Shown one piece after another: positions 8,529 through 15,849 of a stretch of 44,350 bases of DNA. The notes under the pieces were generated by a model that ran no database searches, was not told the DNA's origin, and was given only the letters and a program-made list of their open reading frames with translations. Position 1 is the stretch's first letter; each line of letters starts with the position of its first letter. The stretch is from Clostridia bacterium (GTDB taxonomy: Bacteria; Bacillota_A; Clostridia; Christensenellales; CAG-138). Both the position numbers and the translations under genes were made by a program. The stretch spans positions 1-44,350 of the forward strand of contig JAFPXU010000048.1 in the NCBI GenBank assembly GCA_017394605.1, read 5' to 3'.

Positions 8529-8561
8529 GAAACGGGCGGTTTATTGAATACCGCCCGTTTC
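8529..8561 (-). terminator. Terminator of the permease-amidase operon
   Basis: GAAACGGGCGGT (8529-8540) pairs perfectly with ACCGCCCGTTTC (8550-8561), a 12-bp stem with a 9-nt loop. On the minus strand it is followed by GTTTGCT. It lies 24 bp past the last gene of the minus-strand operon. Confidence 0.8.
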
Positions 8562-8584
8562 ATAGCGCCATTTTGTTCCAATGA

Positions 8585-8815
8585 TTACAGCGCTGCAATC
8601 ATCATGCAGTAGAAGTCAGCTGCACAGGAGAATACCTGCTGAGGAATCGGATCGATAAACGATCTGAGAGGGACCTGAACATCCCAGTCGACATAGACCT
8701 TTCTGTCCTGGATTTGATCAAGGATTTGTTGTTTGGTCGCTGGGAAGTCAATGTCTGCAATCTGCCTGTGAATATAGTGGAACAGGGCAGGGTATGCTTC
8801 TTTTGTCATTTTCAT
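8585..8815 (-). CDS. Small protein of unknown function, last gene of permease-amidase operon
   Basis: 76 residues. The start overlaps the amidase stop (ATGA) and has a very strong GGAGGATAGGAA site inside the end of the amidase gene, so it is real and coupled. It is soluble, with no TM helix. The pattern HYIHRQIADIDFPATKQQILDQI resembles the DUF2795-type fold (short helix, PAsK segment, helix), but I am not certain. Its fixed position suggests a subunit or chaperone of the amidase or a regulator. Function unknown. Confidence 0.65.
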   Translation of the reverse strand: MKMTKEAYPALFHYIHRQIADIDFPATKQQILDQIQDRKVYVDWDVQVPLRSFIDPIPQQVFSCAADFYCMMIAAL

Positions 8816-9735
8816 TTCCTATCCTCCTCCGTGTATGCTGTATACATAGTGCTGTCGCCTTCTCCTTTGCGGTCCGGATTACTGGCACCACGATGACAGA
8901 ACGAGTACATAGGACTGCTGTGTACGGCTTGCTGCCGCATGCGGTCGATTATACCGGGATACAGATCAGCTTTTATAAGCCCGGGACAACCATTGGACGC
9001 CTCTGTGATAATATTCCCGTCCGGCCCGACAATCATGCTTCTTCCAAAACAGGAACGAGCTTCGTTTTTGGCCAGGCCAGAACAGTTTGCACCGACAACA
9101 TAGACTTGATTGAAGTAAGCTGAAGCACGATTGGTGAGTTCCCAGGCATTCTGCCACGGATCCATGTAATGAGTGGGACGGATAATGATGTTGGCACCGC
9201 GGTAAGCTGCTTCACGCCAAATCTCTGGATAATCGCCATCAGCGCAAATGATTACGCCGAGGCGTGAGCCTTTTGGCCCTTTACATACTGTACATTCCTT
9301 TCCAGGAACGGAATTCTCAAACGGGATCCAAGGATTCATCTTGACGTATCGATGAACGATGTCTCCATCGCTGTTGATTACATATGCGGTGTTCGCATAA
9401 ACTTTTCCGTTCCGAATCAAGGCGTCGACTACACACCATACGGACAGTTTGCGACAGCGTTCGCGGACTGCCTGCATCTGCGGGCCGTCTTCTTCCATGA
9501 TTGCATCTTCAAAGTTGACCGGCGCGAATCCTTGAAAACAGGCTTCCGGGAACACGACAAGATCCGCACCCGGAAATGCACTGACCGACATGTCAAGGTA
9601 ATTCAGTACCGTTTCTGTATTCTCATTCAGCTCTTCTACTGTCTGTGCGCCAATGGGAGCAAACTGCACACAGACAACACTCAAAGCCTGCGTCCGGATT
9701 TCCCCGTTTAGGGCAAATAAATTACCTATATTCAT
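8812..9735 (-). CDS. Nitrilase-superfamily amidase, closest in pattern to formamidase/aliphatic amidase
   Basis: 307 residues. The Glu-Lys-Cys triad is clear: E64 (VVFPEACFQGF), K132 (YVKMNPWIPFEN), C164 (GVIICADGDYPE). The segment after the Cys (WREAAYRGANIIIRPTHYM, then WELTNRASAYFNQVYVV) and the late YSFCHRGA recall the AmiE/AmiF branch, which hydrolyses short aliphatic amides or formamide to ammonia and an acid. It is soluble. The gene follows a CodB-like permease by 13 bp, so it probably acts on a compound derived from what the permease imports. Exact substrate unknown. Confidence 0.82.
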   Translation of the reverse strand: MNIGNLFALNGEIRTQALSVVCVQFAPIGAQTVEELNENTETVLNYLDMSVSAFPGADLVVFPEACFQGFAPVNFEDAIMEEDGPQMQAVRERCRKLSVWCVVDALIRNGKVYANTAYVINSDGDIVHRYVKMNPWIPFENSVPGKECTVCKGPKGSRLGVIICADGDYPEIWREAAYRGANIIIRPTHYMDPWQNAWELTNRASAYFNQVYVVGANCSGLAKNEARSCFGRSMIVGPDGNIITEASNGCPGLIKADLYPGIIDRMRQQAVHSSPMYSFCHRGASNPDRKGEGDSTMYTAYTEEDRK

Positions 9736-9748
9736 AACGGTTTACCAC

Positions 9749-11080
9749 TTAAACGTACTTAGCGTTTTTATTCACAGTATGACGGTCATTGACTTTCAGA
9801 GCAGTGAGTAGTTTATCAAATAACGGCACACAGATCATCGCTACTACGATGCCGAACAGTGGCGGGATTCCGAAGCCAGCCTTGTCGGTCACATAGGCAA
9901 CGATTGTTCCCACTACATAACCGAGAACCGGAGCAAGACGGAACGGTTTGAATGTAACGTCTTCCAGAACCGGCATTTTCCGTTTGTATACGAAGAAGTA
10001 ATCTCCGAGCATTGCTCCGCCGAGCGGAGGAATGAAGACGCCAAGTAGTACCAGGAAGCTGATTAGCTGGGCATAGATTCCGGTTACAGCAAGAATGACC
10101 GCAATGACTAATCCACCGATAAGGAACGGAGTCTTGTTCTGCTTGTTGAACATTTCTGCTCCTGCAACTCCCCATGCATATGCACCGGCATGGGCAGTGG
10201 TCCAGATGTTCAGAGTCAAAACAACCAGCGCGAAGAAGATGAGTCCGGTATTCAGCATGACAACGATGAAGTCGGATTCATTGTATGCAAGTCCGCCGAT
10301 CGCACCGGCAAGAAGCATAATGGTATTGCCGATCATGAAAGCAACAAAGCCGGACCAGAAAGCCGCCTTGACTGTTTTTGAAAAACGGGACCAGTTGCAT
10401 GCCTGAGTGCCCATTGAGGCAAATGTTCCGACGATGGCAGTCATTGCCGTAGCAACGGACATCTCCGTGGATGGCATCGCGTTTACAATTGCTTGGAATC
10501 CGCCGTTTGCGCGGGCAGCAAGAATCGGGACGCATACAACGAGAATCAACAGTGCGGGAACCGCGATATACGCAACCTTCTCCATAGCTTTATATCCCCA
10601 GATTGCAGTCAGCCCGAAGATGATCGCCCATGCGAGAGTAAACCATACTTCCAGATGTGGAGCGTTGAAGGCTGTTGCGAAAAGGTTCCCTGTATAGGCG
10701 CTGACATATGCAAACCATCCGATTTGCGTTCCGCCGAGCAAAAGGTCTGCCCATTTTGCTCCGGCGATGCCGAACGTATAACGGGACAGCATGACCGATG
10801 TCAATCCGGTTTTCGCGCCGATTGCGCAGTTTAGCGAAACATAAATACCGAGCACCAGATTTCCGATCAGAAAGATCCACATCAAATCAGAAAACTTGAA
10901 TGCTGATGCGAGCTGTGCACCGGTCGACATGGTCGGCGCAAAGAACGTTATACCCAGAAGAACGGCTGCTACCGAGAAAAATGATTTTCTCGCACTTTTC
11001 GGGACATGGTTAATCGGGTAATCTTCATCCACGACCTTGGATTCTTCAGCATTTTGTAACGGCTCTTTGTTCTTTTCCAT
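9749..11080 (-). CDS. codB: NCS1 family cytosine permease-like transporter (CodB-like)
   Basis: 443 residues from ATG 11080, which has AGGAAGAGG upstream. About 12 TM helices. Several stretches match E. coli CodB as I remember it: PKSARKSFFSVAAVLLGIT, GAKTGLTSVMLSRYTFG, LLGGTQIGWFAYVSAYTG, VVLTLNIWTTAHAGAYAWG and FIPPLGGAMLGDYF. NCS1 proteins import nucleobases or related rings with Na+ or H+. In enterobacteria codB sits beside codA (cytosine deaminase); here the partner is a nitrilase-type amidase, so the substrate may be a different pyrimidine, hydantoin or amide. First gene of a three-gene operon. Confidence 0.87.
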   Translation of the reverse strand: MEKNKEPLQNAEESKVVDEDYPINHVPKSARKSFFSVAAVLLGITFFAPTMSTGAQLASAFKFSDLMWIFLIGNLVLGIYVSLNCAIGAKTGLTSVMLSRYTFGIAGAKWADLLLGGTQIGWFAYVSAYTGNLFATAFNAPHLEVWFTLAWAIIFGLTAIWGYKAMEKVAYIAVPALLILVVCVPILAARANGGFQAIVNAMPSTEMSVATAMTAIVGTFASMGTQACNWSRFSKTVKAAFWSGFVAFMIGNTIMLLAGAIGGLAYNESDFIVVMLNTGLIFFALVVLTLNIWTTAHAGAYAWGVAGAEMFNKQNKTPFLIGGLVIAVILAVTGIYAQLISFLVLLGVFIPPLGGAMLGDYFFVYKRKMPVLEDVTFKPFRLAPVLGYVVGTIVAYVTDKAGFGIPPLFGIVVAMICVPLFDKLLTALKVNDRHTVNKNAKYV

Positions 11081-11109
11081 TTTACCTCTTCCTTCCTGAA
11101 AAAAATTCA

Positions 11110-11129
11110 ATATGCGATGAACCGCATAT
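11110..11129. promoter_or_regulatory. Interrupted palindrome in the permease leader
   Basis: ATATGCG (11110-11116) and CGCATAT (11123-11129) are a perfect 7-bp inverted repeat with a 6-nt spacer. It lies just downstream of the -10 at 11138-11143, where a repressor could block the polymerase or an RNA hairpin could form early in the transcript. Confidence 0.45.
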
Positions 11130-11137
11130 CCATTTTC

Positions 11138-11166
11138 GTTGTACTCCCGGTTATTGATGAAGTCAA
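11138..11166 (-). promoter_or_regulatory. Sigma-A type promoter for the permease-amidase operon
   Basis: On the minus strand TTGACT (11161-11166) and TACAAC (11138-11143) are separated by exactly 17 bp. The -35 is near consensus and the -10 matches at four of six positions. It is about 60 bp upstream of the codB-like start. Confidence 0.5.
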
Positions 11167-11459
11167 ACTATATATTTTTCCCCATTTTACTGCTTAGTTT
11201 ATGCGATTCAATAATGTTTCTGCATCTGTCAGAATCCCAAAAACCTATATGGCGGAGGGGATGTTAGCCACAGCAGATACCGAGTGAGCGATATGCAGAC
11301 GTATTGCAATCATTTTGACGGATTATCCGTGGCAGATTTTTTATGAAGCATATATCGGCAGAGATGCAGATATCACGACTGAATAAGATTCAATCAGATT
11401 CAGAAGTAGAATGAAATTATGAGATACTAGATGGGCCGAAGCCGTTTTTTCAATCTAGC
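11167..11459. other. Intergenic region without a convincing gene
   Basis: No supported gene. A plus-strand frame from ATG 11201 runs 28 codons to a TGA (11285) and 32 more in the same frame to TAA (11386); there is no ribosome binding site or family match, so it may be chance or a decayed remnant. The segment 11380-11403 carries two copies of GATTCA inside an inverted CTGAAT/ATTCAG pair. Near 11428-11458 a CTAGAT/ATCTAG pair brackets a GC-rich core and a T run, possibly a weak stop signal. Confidence 0.4.
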
Positions 11460-12473
11460 TTAATGTTTTTTTAAAGTTTCAATCAGCCACTGGCCGGTCT
11501 GATTATAGTCTTCCGGGGTGAATCCTTTAGTCTTGGGACAGGTGGAGACGATGGACGCGCACGCTTCCGGAGCCTTTGAGAACGACCACATGCAGTACGA
11601 GATGCCTTCCTGTTCCAGAAAATCGATCCATCTGTCCGCTTCTTCGAGATCTCTCGGGAATCCTCCGCTCGAGGCGGTGACGCCGTATTCCGTGGCGAAG
11701 ACCGGAAGCCCGTTCTGACTTGCCGTCCGGGCGATGGAGCGGAGTTCCTCTTTGTGGGATGCGGCATAGAAATGCAGGGTGTACATGATATTCGGATAAT
11801 CGAGCGGATCGGCCGCCGCCTCGTCCAGACGCTGCGACCATTCCGGCGTCCCGACGATGATGACAGAATCCGGATCCAGGTTCCGGATCAGCGGAATGAT
11901 CTCCTCCGCGTACCGTTTGATATCCTTCCATTCTACGCCGTTCGGCTCGTTGCAGATCTCGTAGATCACGTTGGTGTGATCCTTGAAGGTTTCCGCCATC
12001 TCGGCAAAGAAAGCTTTTGCCTCTTCGATATAGATATTCGGGTTGCCGTCCTGGAGGATATGCCAGTCGACGATGGCGTACATATCCGCCTTTTCCGCGT
12101 ATTCGACGCCGTCTCTGACCTTCTTTTTGACGTTTTCCTGATTGCCGCCAGTGCAGTAGCCGACGACTCCGACGCCCCATGTATAGACGGGGATCCTGAA
12201 GACGTTCGCACCGAGATCGCGGGACAGTTCCGAAAAGAGCGTTTCGTTGATGAAGGATTCGCACATCGGGAGACCGTTGGCGCTGACGCCGCGCAGCATG
12301 ACGGGCTCGCCGTTTTTCCCGCAGAGTTTTCCGTTCAGAACCTGAAGCGTTCCGGACACGGAAGGGCGGTCCCTGCCGTCGGAAACGGCGGTTTCATTGG
12401 ACGCGGATCCGGCAGAAGCGGCGCAGCCGGTCAGGAGCGCGCAGATCAGAATCAGGCAGAGTGCTTTTTTCAT
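11460..12473 (-). CDS. Secreted lipoprotein, glycoside hydrolase family 5 (endoglucanase-like)
   Basis: 337 residues from ATG 12473. The start gives a clean lipoprotein signal peptide with lipobox LLTGC (C17). The catalytic domain resembles Bacillus GH5 subfamily 2 endoglucanases: MLRGVSANGLP, VIYEICNEPNG with acid/base E176, YTLHFYAASH, and nucleophile E262 in FATEYGVTASSGG, then a Trp near MWSFS. No carbohydrate-binding module is visible. It should sit outside the membrane and cut beta-1,4-glucan or a related glucan or mannan. Single gene; the codB-like operon on the same strand is 380 bp further on. Confidence 0.9.
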   Translation of the reverse strand: MKKALCLILICALLTGCAASAGSASNETAVSDGRDRPSVSGTLQVLNGKLCGKNGEPVMLRGVSANGLPMCESFINETLFSELSRDLGANVFRIPVYTWGVGVVGYCTGGNQENVKKKVRDGVEYAEKADMYAIVDWHILQDGNPNIYIEEAKAFFAEMAETFKDHTNVIYEICNEPNGVEWKDIKRYAEEIIPLIRNLDPDSVIIVGTPEWSQRLDEAAADPLDYPNIMYTLHFYAASHKEELRSIARTASQNGLPVFATEYGVTASSGGFPRDLEEADRWIDFLEQEGISYCMWSFSKAPEACASIVSTCPKTKGFTPEDYNQTGQWLIETLKKH

Positions 12474-12627
12474 GGGAAGTCCTCCGGTGCTGGATTCGGG
12501 ATAACGTTTCATTTCATATTATCATATACTATCCGGATACGGATTGGTATTCCGTGTGCCGTTTTGCGGCGGATGCGGCACAGTTTTTTCATGGAGAAGC
12601 GGATACCATCAAATAAAGATAAAAAAA

Positions 12628-12644
12628 TTAACGAAAAACGTTAA
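12628..12644. promoter_or_regulatory. Upstream operator TTAACG-N5-CGTTAA
   Basis: Perfect 6-bp inverted repeat with an A5 spacer, ending 7 bp before the -35 box. The same pattern recurs at 12685-12701, on the other side of the promoter. Likely binding site of the XRE protein encoded at 13440. Confidence 0.6.
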
Positions 12645-12651
12645 AAACGTA

Positions 12652-12680
12652 TTGACAAGAGGTTTGCCCAATGGCATACT
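12652..12680 (+). promoter_or_regulatory. Sigma-A promoter of the DUF2975-XRE operon
   Basis: TTGACA (12652-12657, perfect -35) and CATACT (12675-12680) are separated by 17 bp. The expected start of transcription, about 12687, falls inside the downstream operator. Confidence 0.7.
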
Positions 12681-12684
12681 ATTC

Positions 12685-12701
12685 TTAATGATAAACGTTA
12701 A
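12685..12701. promoter_or_regulatory. Downstream operator TTAATG-N5-CGTTAA
   Basis: Same geometry as the upstream operator with one base change (TTAATG for TTAACG). Centre-to-centre distance is 57 bp. It overlaps the predicted transcription start. A further TTAATG half-site lies at 12706-12711. Confidence 0.6.
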
Positions 12702-12728
12702 ATAATTAATGTAAACGGAGGAAACATC

Positions 12729-13427
12729 ATGAACGAGTCCATCAAGAAAAAAATCAACGGCATCGGGGAGGCGGGGAACGTCGTATCCATTATCCTGATC
12801 GTACTGACCGCTCTCGGCTGCCTTTGCCTGATCGCTGCGCTTATCGTATTCATGCTGCTCCCGAAAGACGCCGTCACGCTCGGTCTTCAGATCGACGCCG
12901 ACGCGATTGTCGGAAAGAGCCTGATCGGACCGTATCTGGACGATATCGACCTGAGCGATGTGGAAGATCTTGATGTCGGCATATCCGCAGGTGGATCCGC
13001 CGGCGGACGGGTCAAGGGTACGGTTGAAAAGACGGAGGAAGGTCTCAGGGCTGGTTTCTCAACGGACCGCCTCAACGTTCCGTCGGGCAGGCTGGCCTAC
13101 GGCATCCTTGCCGCGATCGCCAAGGCTCTCGCGAAGCTGGTCGTCCTTATCATTCTGAATAAGCTTTCCAGAGAATTCAAGAATTGCGATACCCCGTTCG
13201 CGGACGGCGTGATCCGCTGGATGACCGTGTTCGCGTGGGTACTGCTTGGCGCTTCGATCTTTTCCCAGGTCGCTTCTTCCGCAGCCGCGGCGATGATCTT
13301 CCGGTCAGGCGGCTTCCAGGTGAACCTGAATCTAACGATGGTGTTCGTAACGCTTGTCGTGCTGTTTTTGACCATGATCTTCCGTTACGGCGCGAAGCTG
13401 CAGCATGAAGCGGACGAAACGCTGTAA
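12729..13427 (+). CDS. DUF2975 family membrane protein
   Basis: 232 residues with a strong CGGAGGAAAC site. Four hydrophobic segments are visible: about 18-45, 120-145, 160-190 and 200-220. Between the first and second lies a region (GLQIDADAIVGKS to DRLNVPSG) predicted outside the cell. The size, layout and KLSREFKNCDTPFADGVI motif fit DUF2975, which is regularly found next to a YozG-like XRE regulator, as here. Its role is not established; it is commonly viewed as a membrane partner of the regulator. Confidence 0.8.
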   Translation: MNESIKKKINGIGEAGNVVSIILIVLTALGCLCLIAALIVFMLLPKDAVTLGLQIDADAIVGKSLIGPYLDDIDLSDVEDLDVGISAGGSAGGRVKGTVEKTEEGLRAGFSTDRLNVPSGRLAYGILAAIAKALAKLVVLIILNKLSREFKNCDTPFADGVIRWMTVFAWVLLGASIFSQVASSAAAAMIFRSGGFQVNLNLTMVFVTLVVLFLTMIFRYGAKLQHEADETL

Positions 13428-13439
13428 ACGGGGGTGCCC

Positions 13440-13670
13440 ATGGGACAGATAATATTAAGACTGGACCGCGTGATGGCGGATAGAAAGATGAGCCTGAACG
13501 AACTGTCCGAGCGGGTCGGTGTGGCGAACGTGAATCTTTCGAAGCTGAAGAACGGACATATCAGCGCGATCCGTTTTTCAACGCTGATCGCTATCTGCGA
13601 GGCGCTGCACTGTCAGCCGGGCGATCTGCTCGAGTACGCGCCGGACGGCGATCCGGCGCTGCCGGAATGA
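13440..13670 (+). CDS. XRE family transcriptional regulator (YozG/Cro-CI-like)
   Basis: 76 residues from ATG 13440, with GGGGGT in front; an alternative GTG lies at 13434. Almost the whole protein is a helix-turn-helix domain: DRVMADRKMSLNELSERVGV, then ANVNLSKLKNGHISAIRFST as the recognition part, then LIAICEALHCQPGDLLEY. This is the compact form paired with DUF2975 proteins. It begins 12 bp after the DUF2975 stop. It most likely binds the two TTAAYG-N5-CGTTAA sites around the operon promoter. Confidence 0.88.
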   Translation: MGQIILRLDRVMADRKMSLNELSERVGVANVNLSKLKNGHISAIRFSTLIAICEALHCQPGDLLEYAPDGDPALPE

Positions 13671-13677
13671 TATAAAC

Positions 13678-13706
13678 AGAGACCGGATGTTCTCCAGTCT
13701 CTTTTC
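13678..13706 (+). terminator. Terminator of the DUF2975-XRE operon
   Basis: AGAGAC (13678-13683) pairs with GTCTCT (13697-13702); an inner GGA/TCC pair extends the stem. TTTTCTTATT follows. It lies 8 bp after the regulator's stop. Confidence 0.65.
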
Positions 13707-13732
13707 TTATTCTGTGATACTGTTTTCTCCGG

Positions 13733-14953
13733 TCAGATCTCGAGCTCCGTGGTGTGTGCGGGAGCGGCGTTTTCCTTTGTATGCAGAAGAAGCGTGTCTC
13801 CGGCGCGGAGACGGGTGGAGCCCTTCGCGGGAAGGAGCTTTCCGTCACGCTTGACGGATACGATCAGGCACTGGCGAGAGATATTCAGATCGCGGATATA
13901 CTGTCCGTTCCAGGGGCTTTTATCCAGCAGGACGAGTTCGCGGAGAACGACCGGCTGGCTGTCGGGATGCGCCTGTGTCGCGAGTATGATCAGATCGCCT
14001 GCCTCAAGGCGAAGCGTGCCGTTCGGAATCAGCACCTCGTGCCCGCGGTGCACGGCGCACAGCACCGTATCCTCCGGCAGTCCCAGGGATTCCACGGTCT
14101 GGCCGACCCAACTGTCCTTTTTGGAGAGACGGATCTTGATGAAATGCATGTCCTGTTCACGCGCCAGCGTCGCGTTCGACTGAACGCGGGAATAGTGCTC
14201 CACAAATCCCGCGCTGATGATACCGGTGGGGATGGCGACCATTCCGACGCCCAGGAATGTGATGACAGTGCCCAATGCCTTGCCGAGCGGCGTGATGGGA
14301 TAGATATCCCCGTAGCCTACGGTCAGCAGGGTGGAGACCGACCACCAGATGCCGGAGAAGGCGTTTTGAAACACGTCCGGCTGCGCGGCGTGCTCGACGC
14401 TGTACATGCAGAGACTGGAAGCGAGCATGAGCACCAGGATGATGAACACGGAGGACATCAGCTGCTGCCGTTTGCTCGAAAGGACCTCGCCGATGGCGTT
14501 CAGGGAATCATAGTAGGCTGTGATGCGGAACAGACGGAAGATCCTGACGACCCGGAACATCCGGAACGCGACCGCGCCCGCCGGAAGGAAGAATGGCAGG
14601 TAGTGCGGAAGAAAGCTTAAAAGATCAATGATGCCCGCAAAGGAAAAGATATAGACGAGCAGGCTTTTGAATCCCGACGAACGGGGGAAAAGATACTTCG
14701 CAGAGATCAGGCGCAGAACGTAGTCCAGCAAAAAGAAGGCGACGGTGATTGCCTCAAGCAGATCGAGCACCGCGCCGTAGCGGGTGTTGATGCTGTCAAA
14801 GGTGGAGAGCACCGCGACGATCAGGTTTACAAGGATGATGGCGGTGATGGTGAAATCGTAGGCGCGGCTCGGAAGATCTTCCGTCGAGCCGATATCCACC
14901 ACGTGGGCGATCTTTTTCCGAAACTCTGAAAACCAGCTCTTTTCCGCGCTCAT
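13733..14953 (-). CDS. Voltage-sensor-type potassium channel with tandem RCK-C (TrkA-C) domains
   Basis: 406 residues. Six TM helices: S1-S4 in about 33-145, with S4 carrying regularly spaced arginines (FRMFRVVRIFRLFR, 130-143), then S5 and S6. The selectivity filter is TVGYGD (211-216), specific for K+. The cytoplasmic tail has two RCK-C-like modules, about 268-330 (WVGQTVESLGLPEDTVLCAV, ending RLEAGDLIILAT) and about 340-395 (WNGQYIRDLNISRQCLIVSV, ending RLRAGDTLLLHT). There is no RCK-N/Rossmann domain. RCK-C modules bind ions or c-di-AMP in other transporters, so ligand gating is likely but unproven. Confidence 0.9.
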   Translation of the reverse strand: MSAEKSWFSEFRKKIAHVVDIGSTEDLPSRAYDFTITAIILVNLIVAVLSTFDSINTRYGAVLDLLEAITVAFFLLDYVLRLISAKYLFPRSSGFKSLLVYIFSFAGIIDLLSFLPHYLPFFLPAGAVAFRMFRVVRIFRLFRITAYYDSLNAIGEVLSSKRQQLMSSVFIILVLMLASSLCMYSVEHAAQPDVFQNAFSGIWWSVSTLLTVGYGDIYPITPLGKALGTVITFLGVGMVAIPTGIISAGFVEHYSRVQSNATLAREQDMHFIKIRLSKKDSWVGQTVESLGLPEDTVLCAVHRGHEVLIPNGTLRLEAGDLIILATQAHPDSQPVVLRELVLLDKSPWNGQYIRDLNISRQCLIVSVKRDGKLLPAKGSTRLRAGDTLLLHTKENAAPAHTTELEI

Positions 14954-15059
14954 ACCGGATTTCCTTTCCGCCTTGATTACCCGTTCAGTGTATCATACTC
15001 CATCACGGCTTTCCAGCGGTACACCGACGGGTGAAACGGTACGCCGGAAACGATGCGGT

Positions 15060-15569
15060 TTATATCGCTTCTTCTTTTGTCACATACGCTGAGATATATC
15101 CCGCTTCATGGAGTTCCTTGTAAACCGGATCATCCTGTTTATCGGGAGGCACGGAGGCAACATGCCGCAGTCCGATGTCATAGCACCGCATAGTCGGGCC
15201 GCTGCGGTTGACCTTGTCATCGAATTCGTGCGAGATATAGTATGTCCATATTTCCTTGGGTAAAATATCCTTTGCCCATTCGGACACCGCTTCCGCGTCC
15301 AGAGAAGCAACGCGCTCGATGACGGGCTTCTTGTCGACCCTTGACTCCCTGTAATCGCGATCGAACTCTTCTTTCAGCCATCGGTTGCAGCCGCCCTGAT
15401 CTCCGATCACGATATACCGATTCTGAAGAAAGCCGTGTTTCAGCACGCAGATGCGTTCCCCTCTGTTTGTCAGATACTGAAAGAGCGCCATGTTCGCCGA
15501 ATAGCGGTCCTTTGAGACGACGAGCAGCTTTCAGTCGTCGATACTGTCACGAAGAATGAATTCCGGCAT
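15060..15569 (-). pseudogene. Unknown small protein gene interrupted by an in-frame TGA at codon 13
   Basis: A strong CAGGAGG site precedes ATG 15569 (MPEFILRDSIDD), but codon 13 is TGA (15531-15533). The same frame then continues without a stop as KLLVVSKDRYSANMALFQYL to 15060. Without the TGA the product would be 169 residues, soluble, of no family I recognise. The next ATG (15491) has a poor ribosome binding site, so translation from there would be weak. Readings: recent nonsense mutation, a sequence error, or much less likely recoding. The upstream stretch to 15849 shows no gene. Confidence 0.55.
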
Positions 15570-15849
15570 ATGATATCCTCCTGGTTTAGTCTGATATCCG
15601 AATAGAAATATCCGAATCGAATAATAAAATGGAATTCCATATGAGACCCAAGGGGAGCTTTCTCTGTAAACTATTGTAGTCATAAAAGTTCCGCTTTTCC
15701 ATATGAACCTGTACACGGATTCCCTGCGCTTGTTTGTGCTGCGCATCGGCAGAAAGAGGTGAAGGGAAAGCCTATGCAACTGTTGCGCGCGTTTTGGATG
15801 CTGTTGTACACTTTGTATATATTTTCGGAGCACGAACCGCGGAGGATTC

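Noticed and set aside
11754..12644. 296-codon plus-strand open frame opposite the GH5 gene
   Set aside because: The GH5 frame has a signal peptide and catalytic motifs; the opposite frame has none and runs through the intergenic region.
15531..15533. Selenocysteine or alternative genetic code at the in-frame TGA
   Set aside because: Many genes here end in TGA, including ATGA couplings, so TGA is a normal stop. No SECIS-like stem was evident. Kept only as an unlikely alternative for the pseudogene.
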